This document shows positions 57,460 through 64,000 of a stretch of DNA of 64,000 nt, one piece after another. The notes beneath the pieces were generated by a model. The model was not told where the DNA came from. It searched no databases and worked only from the letters and a program-made list of their open reading frames with translations. The stretch lies in NCBI RefSeq assembly GCF_000337575.1, contig NZ_AOIM01000020.1:1962-65961 (forward strand), written 5' to 3'. Position numbers and translations under genes: made by a program. Numbering within the stretch: the first letter of the stretch is position 1; each line of letters opens with the position of its first letter. Source of the stretch: Natrialba hulunbeirensis JCM 10989. GTDB taxonomy: Archaea; Halobacteriota; Halobacteria; Halobacteriales; Natrialbaceae.

Positions 57460-59309
57460 TGCTCGTCGCGACCGTTGCGCTCGTGCTCGCCCTCGGCGTC
57501 GCCTCCCGCGTCCTCGCGGACCGGCTCCGGATCCCGAGTGTCCTCTTCCTGATCGTCGCAGGAATCGCAATCGGCCCCGAACTGCTCGGCCTCGTTTCTC
57601 GAGAGACATTTGGCGGCGGCCTCTCGGCGATAGTCGGCGTGAGCGTCGCGATTATCCTCTTCGAGGGTGGGTACCACCTCCGTCTCGCAAAACTCCGCGA
57701 GAGCCCGACGGTCCTCTTCCGGCTCGTCACCGTCGGCGCTGCAATCACCTGGCTCGGGACGGCGGCCGCTGTCGTCGTGTTTCTCGAGACCAGCCTCGAG
57801 GTCGGCCTGCTGGTCGGCGCGCTGTTGATCGCGACCGGGCCGACAGTGATCGGTCCCATCCTCCAGGTCGTCACCGTGCGGGATCACGTCGCAGCGGTTC
57901 TCGAGGGCGAGGGTATTCTCAACGACGTAACAGCGGCGATTTTGGCTGTCGTCGTCTTCGAGGTTCTCATCGCCGGGAACGGAACGCCAGCCACACTCGT
58001 CGCCGACTTCGCCCTGCGGCTGTTCATCGGCCTCGCGTTCGGTGCGATCATCGCCGGCCTCGTCTGGCTGGTCCTCGACTACGGTGGCTCACGCCCCTGT
58101 ACAGCGCCGTTACACGCTCGTCTGATCGTACTGGCCGGCATCGTCGTTGCCTATGCCGGGGCCGAAACGGTCGCCAGCGAGACGGGTATTGCTGCCGCTG
58201 CGATGGCTGGGTTCGTGCTCGGAAACGTGACTCTCCCATACCACGAGGACGTGATCGGATTCCTCGACGATCTCTCGGTCGTCGTCCTCTCGTTCGTTTT
58301 CGTCGCGCTGGCGGCGTTGATCGACTTCTCAGACATCCGCGCGCTCGGGCTAGCCGGCCTCGCTATCGTCGTCGCGGTCACTCTTGTGCTCCGACCCGCC
58401 GTCATCTATCTCTCGACGACCACCGCGCGGTTTACCGACAACGAGCGGCTGTTCCTCAGCGCTGTCGGGCCGCGGGGAATTATTCCTGCCAGCGTCGCAA
58501 CGTTGTTCGCCGTCGAACTGCAGGCGCTCGGCCGCCCACAGGAGGCGCAGTTGCTCGCTGGCACCGTCTTTCTCATCATCTTCGCGACGGTCGTCCTCCA
58601 GGCCGGCCTCGCACGACAGCTCGCACAGTACCTCCAGGTTTCACCAATGCGCACGATACTCATCGGCGGGGGACGAGTCGGACTCTCCCTCGCAGAACGG
58701 CTCGAACAGGACGGCGAGAACGTACTCCTCATCGATCAGGATCCTGATGCGGTCGAGACGGCCCGCAAACGCGGCCTCACCGCACTCGAGGGCGACGGCA
58801 CTGACGCCGACGTACTCGAGTCGGCGGCTGCTGACAGTGCGAAAACAGTCATCGCAACCACGCCCGACGATGACGTCAACCTGCTGGTCTGCCAGCTCGC
58901 GAAGACGACGTTCGACGTCGAAACGGTTGCTTCGCGGGTCAACCAGCCGGACAACGTTGGTGCCTTCGAATCGCTCGGTGTCCGTGCGATCGATCTCTCG
59001 ATGGCGACGGCGTGGTCACTCGAGAACGTCCTCGAGCGGCCATCGCTATCGGCGTGGATGAACGAACTTGGCCGAACGGGTGATGTACAGGAGATCGAGG
59101 TGACAGCAACGGACCTCGTCGGGAAGACGATCGCTGACCTCAACGCCGAAATCCCCGCTGGTGTTATCGTCGGTCTGCTCACCCACCGGGACGGCGCGAC
59201 CGAGGTTCCGACGGGCGATCACAAGTTGCGGGATGGCGACCGTGTGACGTTCCTCGGGCAAACGGACGCTGTCGACCGCGCAGTCAAACGGTTCCACCCA
59301 CACGATTGA
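57459..59309 (+). CDS. Cation:proton antiporter with TrkA-N and TrkA-C domains
   Basis: This is a 616-residue CPA-type antiporter. The N-terminal 380 residues are about twelve membrane helices with LIVAGIAIGPELLGL, GEGILNDVTAAILAVVVFE and GPRGIIPASVATLF, the NhaP-like pattern. Residues about 395-515 form a Rossmann TrkA-N domain starting MRTILIGGGRVGLSLAERLEQDG (GxGxxG NAD site), with DQDPDAVE and a later DDDVN segment. Residues about 535-615 form a TrkA-C regulatory domain. It exchanges Na+ or K+ for protons under nucleotide control. The ATG at 57459 follows a GTG three bases upstream; either could start translation. Confidence 0.93.
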   Translation: MLVATVALVLALGVASRVLADRLRIPSVLFLIVAGIAIGPELLGLVSRETFGGGLSAIVGVSVAIILFEGGYHLRLAKLRESPTVLFRLVTVGAAITWLGTAAAVVVFLETSLEVGLLVGALLIATGPTVIGPILQVVTVRDHVAAVLEGEGILNDVTAAILAVVVFEVLIAGNGTPATLVADFALRLFIGLAFGAIIAGLVWLVLDYGGSRPCTAPLHARLIVLAGIVVAYAGAETVASETGIAAAAMAGFVLGNVTLPYHEDVIGFLDDLSVVVLSFVFVALAALIDFSDIRALGLAGLAIVVAVTLVLRPAVIYLSTTTARFTDNERLFLSAVGPRGIIPASVATLFAVELQALGRPQEAQLLAGTVFLIIFATVVLQAGLARQLAQYLQVSPMRTILIGGGRVGLSLAERLEQDGENVLLIDQDPDAVETARKRGLTALEGDGTDADVLESAAADSAKTVIATTPDDDVNLLVCQLAKTTFDVETVASRVNQPDNVGAFESLGVRAIDLSMATAWSLENVLERPSLSAWMNELGRTGDVQEIEVTATDLVGKTIADLNAEIPAGVIVGLLTHRDGATEVPTGDHKLRDGDRVTFLGQTDAVDRAVKRFHPHD

Positions 59310-59656
59310 CCGCTTGACGGTCTGACCTGGCGGTCTCTCCATCGATTACGGTATTTGGACCCAGATCCAGTTGTGTCGCCCCTGTCTTGCCTATATCAGA
59401 CACTACCGCCTCATTCAAACTGCTGTCCGACTTACCGACGCCTGTCTGGATCACTAGTATCCCTCCCAGCTACTCGTGGCTGAATCCGCCGCGCTCGTGT
59501 CTCTGTGACACCTTTGTACGTACAGGATCCCCGTTTCGTTTCGAGCGCTTCTCGAGTATCCACTCCGTTATTTCGCCGCCTATTCCCAGCTGCCGCTGTG
59601 CTCCATATTGTACAAAGCGTGCAAAACCTTTAAACGCTACCAGCCCATAGACTGGG
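59310..59656. promoter_or_regulatory. Thioredoxin promoter region with a dyad
   Basis: Most of these 347 bases carry no gene. Near the end TATTG (59606-59610) and CAAAA (59622-59626) form a one-mismatch copy of the sulfur dyad. It is immediately followed by CTTTAAACG (TATA, about 59629-59634) and the thioredoxin ATG 25 bases later. A TATTCCCA motif at 59581 also occurs at 49895 and 56123. Confidence 0.5.
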
Positions 59657-60019
59657 ATGATGACAACTGATATCGATAGCGGATCGGCGGCCCACTCCCC
59701 GACTGACCCGCTTCACGTCGACGGGAAAGACCACCTCGATGACGTCGTTTCCGAGCACGACGTCGTCCTCGTGGACTTCTTCGCAGATTGGTGTGGCCCG
59801 TGCAAGATGCTCGAACCGGTCCTCGACGACCTTGCGGCAGAGACAGACGCAACGATCGCAAAAGTCGACGTCGACCAACACCAGCAACTCGCCGGCGCGT
59901 ACGGCGTCCGCGGCGTTCCAACGCTTGCCCTCTTCGCCGGCGGTGAGCAGGTCGAACAGCACACCGGCGCACTGCCAGCCGACCGACTGCAGACGCTCGT
60001 CGAAAACTACACTGAATGA
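59657..60019 (+). CDS. Thioredoxin
   Basis: This 120-residue thioredoxin has an acidic N-terminal extension of about 20 residues (MTTDIDSGSAAHSPTDP). The active site WCGPC is at 45-49 (VLVDFFADWCGPCKMLEPVL), with cis-proline RGVPTLALF and C-terminal GALPADRLQTLVE. It reduces protein disulfides using thioredoxin reductase encoded directly downstream. The two genes overlap by four bases (ATGA). A dyad and TATA box lie upstream, in the activator-like arrangement, so it probably belongs to the same sulfur or redox regulon. Confidence 0.96.
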   Translation: MMTTDIDSGSAAHSPTDPLHVDGKDHLDDVVSEHDVVLVDFFADWCGPCKMLEPVLDDLAAETDATIAKVDVDQHQQLAGAYGVRGVPTLALFAGGEQVEQHTGALPADRLQTLVENYTE

Positions 60020-61062
60020 GCACGGACACGCCCATCACTGACGCTACCGTTCGAGACGTCGTGATCGTCGGCTCCGGTGTCGCCGGCCTCTCAGCTGCCG
60101 TCTACACTGCCCGTGCGGACCTCGAGCCACTCGTCCTCGAGGGGCCCGAACCCGGCGGCCAGCTGACGCTGACGACTGAGGTAGAGAACTATCTCGGCTT
60201 CCCCGAGGGAATCGGCGGCATGGAACTCATCCAGAACGGCAAGGAGCAGGCCACGCGCTTCGGTGCCGAGTTCACCCACGGGACCGTCGAGACTGCCACA
60301 CTCGAGGAGCAGCCGTTCGCACTCGAGTTGGCAAGCGGCGAGACGATCCGAACGCGAGCCCTGATCGTCGCGACCGGTGCGAGCGCCCGCTGGGTCGGCG
60401 CTGACGGCGAGGACGAGCTGATGGGCTACGGACTCTCGACGTGTGCAACCTGTGACGGTGCGTTCCACCGCGGCGACGACGTGCTCGTCATCGGTGGCGG
60501 CGATTCGGCGATGGAAGAGGCGCTCTTCCTTGCGAAGTTCGCCGACAACGTGACGGTCGTCCACCGACGCGATGAGCTTCGCGCGTCGGATATCATGGCC
60601 AAACGTGCCCGCGACCACGACGCGATTGCGTTCCGCTGGAACACCGAACTGCTCGAAATCCACGGCTCCCAGGAGGACGGCGTTACCGGTGCGACGCTGG
60701 TCCGCCACCCCGACGGCCACCCCACGGCGAAACTCGAGTCGGGTGAGGTCGACCACGAGACGGTCGATGTCGGCGGCATCTTCTACGGTGTCGGCCACGT
60801 CCCGAACACGGAGTTCCTCGCGGAGACGGCCGTCGAACTCGACGAGGCCGGGTATATCCGAACCGAACCGGGAATGACGACCGAGACGGCTGTCGAGGGC
60901 GTCTTCGGCGCTGGTGACGTGATGGACCCGGACTACCGACAGGCGATTACGGCCGCTGGTACCGGGAGCATGGCCGCGCTCGACGCCGAATCGTGGCTCG
61001 AGACTCGCGAGGCTGCTGAGCACGCCTCACCTCCGCTGGCAGAAGCCGAACTCGATGACTAA
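60016..61062 (+). CDS. trxB: Thioredoxin reductase
   Basis: This is a 348-residue low-molecular-weight flavoprotein. The FAD site is GSGVAGLSAAVYTAR (19-33), GGQL at 48-51, and the redox-active disulfide CATC is at 143-146 (STCATCDGAFHRGDD). The NADPH site is VIGGGDSAMEEA, and the FAD motif is GVFGAGDVMDPDYRQAITAAGTG. The overlap with the thioredoxin gene ensures a balanced pair. The C-terminal extension (EAAEHASPPLAEAELDD) is acidic. It keeps thioredoxin and probably VKOR/TusA-type thiols reduced. Confidence 0.96.
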   Translation: MSTDTPITDATVRDVVIVGSGVAGLSAAVYTARADLEPLVLEGPEPGGQLTLTTEVENYLGFPEGIGGMELIQNGKEQATRFGAEFTHGTVETATLEEQPFALELASGETIRTRALIVATGASARWVGADGEDELMGYGLSTCATCDGAFHRGDDVLVIGGGDSAMEEALFLAKFADNVTVVHRRDELRASDIMAKRARDHDAIAFRWNTELLEIHGSQEDGVTGATLVRHPDGHPTAKLESGEVDHETVDVGGIFYGVGHVPNTEFLAETAVELDEAGYIRTEPGMTTETAVEGVFGAGDVMDPDYRQAITAAGTGSMAALDAESWLETREAAEHASPPLAEAELDD

Positions 61063-61281
61063 TCTCACTGGTGTCTCCTCTCACTGACTTTCCTCGAATC
61101 ACCCACCTCCCGTCGGTATAGCCACCTTTCACGCTGTCCGCAGCACATCGTTGTGACCGCCTCTCTCGTTTGCGTCGTCCGGTGTCAGCGCGCGACGTCG
61201 AAACCGGGCGTTTCCCACCCTGATCCCACTCGCTGAGAGTGGTGCTCATCCTCTATGGTGTTCCACCGCGTACACTTGCGT

Positions 61282-61707
61282 ATGAGTGAACAGATCCTCC
61301 TCCCATACGACGGTTCGGCACCCTCGGAGAAGGCACTCGAGTACGCCCTCGAGACGTTCCCCGATGCCGACCTCACTGCACTGTACGTGGTTCCGGCACC
61401 GCGAGGCTACTGGGCGGCTTTCGAGGAGCCGGAAGACAGAATTCCAAACGCAGAGCGGGCCAAAGAACGCGGTCGGGAGCTCCTCGACGAGGCCGCAGCG
61501 ACGGCGACACAGCAGGATCGGGAACTCGAGACCGACCTGATCATCGGTGAGCCAGAGCACGTTATCGTCGGCCAGGCTGCAGAGGGCGGGTACGACTCGA
61601 TCGTTATCGGGAGTCACGGCCGCGAGGGCGTCTCCCGGGTGCTGCTCGGCAGCGTTGCAGAGAAGGTCGTCCGGCGGTCTCCGACACCGGTCGTCGTCGT
61701 CCGGTGA
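61282..61707 (+). CDS. UspA-family universal stress protein
   Basis: This is a 141-residue single-domain Usp. It begins MSEQILLPYDGSAPSEKALE, and the nucleotide loop is VIGSHGREGVSRVLLGSVAEKVVRRSPTPVVVVR, a full ATP-binding type motif. The ATG at 61282 is preferred over the upstream in-frame ATG at 61255. It follows the thioredoxin system on the same strand after about 220 bases and is likely transcribed separately. The protein is one of four intact Usp genes in the window. Confidence 0.93.
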   Translation: MSEQILLPYDGSAPSEKALEYALETFPDADLTALYVVPAPRGYWAAFEEPEDRIPNAERAKERGRELLDEAAATATQQDRELETDLIIGEPEHVIVGQAAEGGYDSIVIGSHGREGVSRVLLGSVAEKVVRRSPTPVVVVR

Positions 61708-61924
61708 CACAGCACGCTACTCGAGTAGCGGTGCCAGGCGCACCGAGTCGCGCACTGGTCGCATAGAGCCACTGCTCGTCGCCACGAGCTTGTTACCTCG
61801 TGGCATTCCATCGTCTAAGAGCCGCGTGGTGTCTGAAATCTCAGTGGGGTTGGCATCCTGGTGAGCAATTTCCAAAGGCAACCGGCTACCATCTCAGATA
61901 ACCCACCGAAACTCTATTAAGAAG

Positions 61925-63313
61925 ATGAATAGGTCACAAAACATGGTCTGCTTACCCAATCGGATCGTTGGCGATGCACACACGAGTACACGTGGCTGGC
62001 AACTTGTCGAAGCACTTGCTGATCTCCGCGACCGGATGCCGGGCAGCGAGGGAGAACGAGCTGGTGCCGACCTAGTGGCGAAACAGTTCGAGGAGATCGG
62101 ACTCGATACCGTCTCGACCACGGAATTTCCGATTCCAGGCTGGGAGCGAAACGCCGCCTCTGTTAGCGTTGACGACCACAATCTGTTCGAGCGATCTCAC
62201 GAAGTCGTCGCACTTCCTGGCACACCAGCAGAAACGGCGTCCGCCGAACTGATCGATATGGGGTACGCCCTTCCCGAAGATTTCGACGGTGTCGATCTGG
62301 AGGGGAAGATCGTGATGGCCTCAAGTCTCACACCCGACGATTACGGTCGGTGGGTTCACCGCGGTGAGAAATACTCCTATGCCATCGAAGCCGGTGCAGC
62401 CGGGTTCATTTTCACAAACCATATCGAGGGCTGCCTTCCCCCAACGGGCAGTATCGGGGATCGGAACGGTCCTGGAGCGATCCCAGCGGTTGGTGTCTCG
62501 AAGGAAGTCGGGGACAGGATCGAGCGATACTGCAGGGACGAGACGACCGAGGCGACGATTGCAGTCGATTGTCAAAACACCGAGGCCACTTCTCGGAACA
62601 TCGAGGCAACGGTCGGTCCGGACACTGACGAAGAGGTCCTCTTCACCGCCCATGTCGACGCTCACGATATCGGTGACGGCGCAAACGACAACGGCGTCGG
62701 CTGTGCGCTCGTGACAGCGGTCGGTCGACTCCTCAAACAGATCGAAGACGATCTCGAAACCCGCGTTCGAGTAGTGATATTTGGTGCCGAAGAGACCGGG
62801 CTATATGGCTCCTACTACTGGACGCATACACACGACCTCGATCGAGTGAAATGCGTTCTCAATATGGATGGTGCGGGCTACTCGCGAAATCTTTCGATCC
62901 ATACTCACGGCTTCGACGCAATCGGTGAGGCGTTCGAAGAAGTAAGCGAGGAATTTGGTGTGCCGATTGACGTGGAATCCGGGATCCGCCCACACAGCGA
63001 TCACTGGCCGTTCGTCCAACGTGGCATCCCTGGCGCACAGGGACGTACAACTGCCGACGGTAGCGGACGTGGCTGGGGACACACCCATGGCGATACCCTC
63101 GACAAACTGGATATTCGGGACCTCCGCGAGATATCGGTCCTTCTGACAGCCGGCGTCGTCAAACTCTCAGAAACCAGTCGACAAATCGAACGAGTGGACG
63201 ACGCGGAAATACGCGATGCAACGGAAGAGCAACGGTTTGCTGTCGGAATGAAAGCGACTGACGACTGGCCGTGGGGCGACGAGGTTCGCGTTTGGCCCTG
63301 GGACAATGCCTAA
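61925..63313 (+). CDS. M28-family metallopeptidase with PA-like insert
   Basis: This is a 462-residue zinc aminopeptidase. Metal-ligand motifs are HVDAHDIGDGANDNGVG (D of the bridging ligand), IFGAEETGLYGS (Glu base and ligand), NMDGAGY and a final His in GRGWGHTHGDTLDKLD. A protease-associated domain is inserted at about 100-210 (LEGKIVMASS, AGAAGFIFTNH). There is no signal peptide, so it acts in the cytoplasm or at the membrane. Start codons at 61925 and 61943 (MVCLPNRIVG) are both plausible. It may work with the M55 peptidase that is convergent with it at the window end. Confidence 0.9.
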   Translation: MNRSQNMVCLPNRIVGDAHTSTRGWQLVEALADLRDRMPGSEGERAGADLVAKQFEEIGLDTVSTTEFPIPGWERNAASVSVDDHNLFERSHEVVALPGTPAETASAELIDMGYALPEDFDGVDLEGKIVMASSLTPDDYGRWVHRGEKYSYAIEAGAAGFIFTNHIEGCLPPTGSIGDRNGPGAIPAVGVSKEVGDRIERYCRDETTEATIAVDCQNTEATSRNIEATVGPDTDEEVLFTAHVDAHDIGDGANDNGVGCALVTAVGRLLKQIEDDLETRVRVVIFGAEETGLYGSYYWTHTHDLDRVKCVLNMDGAGYSRNLSIHTHGFDAIGEAFEEVSEEFGVPIDVESGIRPHSDHWPFVQRGIPGAQGRTTADGSGRGWGHTHGDTLDKLDIRDLREISVLLTAGVVKLSETSRQIERVDDAEIRDATEEQRFAVGMKATDDWPWGDEVRVWPWDNA

Positions 63314-63380
63314 TTAGAGGTCGATCATTTCTATTCGACTCTGAGCTTCTCGGTCGTTCTGCTATTTTGCTCTGGTAACT

Positions 63381-64000
63381 CTACCCGTAGTGTTGGTCGC
63401 GAGCGTTGGCCCCAGCACGAAGCATCGAGACGGTTGCTTCGTACGCATCAACGTATCGTTCGGCTTCGACCGCCGTCGTGCGATCACCAACCCGCTCGAC
63501 ACCGGGCGTGCGGCCGGCACCAGCTGCGTGATTTGTCGCGGCCCAGTCCGCCGAAATGGTGACCGGGGAGTCCGGGCGCGAGACAGGCATTGTGTCCGCG
63601 TTCTTCACGGCTCGGTAAGCCGCAGTGCGAATGTCCGGACGCGTTTCCGCGGGCGAGCGGCAGGTTGCACTGAATCGATCGATACCCTCTTTGACGACCA
63701 CGGTTTCGACTGCGTCCCCTAGCTCTTCTCGAGCTTCGGAAGCGGTCGCATCGTCTCCGGTTACGAGTCCCACAGGAACGTCGAGCGAGCCGGCAAAACA
63801 GGCGTTCCATCCTAACTCACCCACCTCACGACCGTCGACTCGGAGTCGCACTAGCTCGTGACCCATGAAGGTGTGATTGAGGACAGCGCCGGCAGTCCCT
63901 GCCTTGGCGTGGTAGCCGATGAACAGCGCAAGGTCGTGATCCGACGAACACCCCTGCATCATCGACCGCGGCTTGGTGTTTCCCCTGATGAGTGTGGCTT
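63381..64000 (-). CDS. M55-type D-aminopeptidase (DppA), 5' end outside the window
   Basis: The visible 206 codons contain the DppA/M55 pattern. KPRSMMQGCSSDHDLALFIGYHAKAGTAGAVLNHTF is followed by GELGWNACFAGSLDVPVGLVTGDD and a C-terminal part ending NARDQHYG. The reading frame remains open through the right end of the window (TLIRGNTKPRSMM on the minus strand), so the start lies beyond 64000. DppA enzymes release D-amino acids from peptides using two zinc ions. The His of GYHA and the Glu of the following region fit. It faces the M28 peptidase gene, suggesting a peptide catabolic locus. Confidence 0.9.
   Translation of the reverse strand, partial: ATLIRGNTKPRSMMQGCSSDHDLALFIGYHAKAGTAGAVLNHTFMGHELVRLRVDGREVGELGWNACFAGSLDVPVGLVTGDDATASEAREELGDAVETVVVKEGIDRFSATCRSPAETRPDIRTAAYRAVKNADTMPVSRPDSPVTISADWAATNHAAGAGRTPGVERVGDRTTAVEAERYVDAYEATVSMLRAGANARDQHYG

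Noticed and set aside
1-64000. tRNA, rRNA or riboswitch genes
   Set aside because: I looked for cloverleaf-type conserved arms (GGTTCGAATCC-like) and conserved rRNA blocks by eye and found none that held up.

Overview
The window comes from a halophilic archaeon, most likely of the Natrialbales (inference). The evidence is high GC content with abundant CTCGAG, very acidic proteins, archaeal TATA boxes about 25-30 bases upstream of many starts, an Orc1/Cdc6 initiator, and several protein families typical of haloarchaea. The replication and partition genes at the left end suggest a megaplasmid or secondary replicon, or a chromosome segment with an extra origin. No rRNA, tRNA or CRISPR array was recognised.

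Layout. 0.6-9.4 kb: ParA, an HTH regulator with a membrane partner, an MMPL/RND exporter, and an orc1/cdc6 gene bracketed by ten copies of an ORB-like palindrome plus iteron-like tandem repeats. 9.4-18 kb: small regulators, a UspA with a His-rich N-terminus, a formyltransferase-like protein, a MEDS-GAF histidine kinase, a phosphoribosyltransferase and a DoxX protein. 18-25.2 kb: an accessory region with a coiled-coil protein ending in RG repeats, a RuvC-only TnpB relative, a phiH1-repressor-like protein, an AT-rich two-gene cassette encoding a winged-helix/zinc-ribbon/PD-(D/E)XK nuclease, and a DUF5677-like gene.

25.6-33.3 kb is the most unusual segment. It is a compact array of four alternating gene pairs. 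Each pair has a DUF4157 (eCIS-core, HExxH) protein, complete or truncated, with its own glycine-rich C-terminal tip. A member of one conserved family of about 300-residue partner proteins follows each. A fifth, decayed DUF4157 scrap lies at the right edge. The array sits between a frameshifted uspA fragment and an intact uspA. The pattern matches polymorphic-toxin loci with a full-length effector followed by orphan tip cassettes. No contractile-injection structural genes are visible here.

33.4-64 kb: metal and sulfur/redox physiology. It holds a flavoprotein disulfide reductase with a long His/Asp-rich tail, two rhodanese-metallo-beta-lactamase fusions, two YeeE/YedE half-transporters, TusA, DsrE2, DsrE, a VKOR, a P1B-4 ATPase, a ZIP transporter, TauE/SafE, a Na+/H+ antiporter with a TrkA domain, thioredoxin and thioredoxin reductase, RIC/YtfE and pirin. 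It also holds a chemoreceptor-like transducer, a Tat-exported subtilase, a MetE-like protein, an MFS transporter, M28 and M55 peptidases and stress proteins. A dyad, TATTG-N11-CAATA or a close variant, lies at the promoters of at least seven of the sulfur/redox genes. It suggests a single regulon; the Cys-containing HTH protein at 37.5-37.9 kb is the best local candidate regulator. Four copies of a MITE-like element with CTATAGTA termini are scattered through the window.
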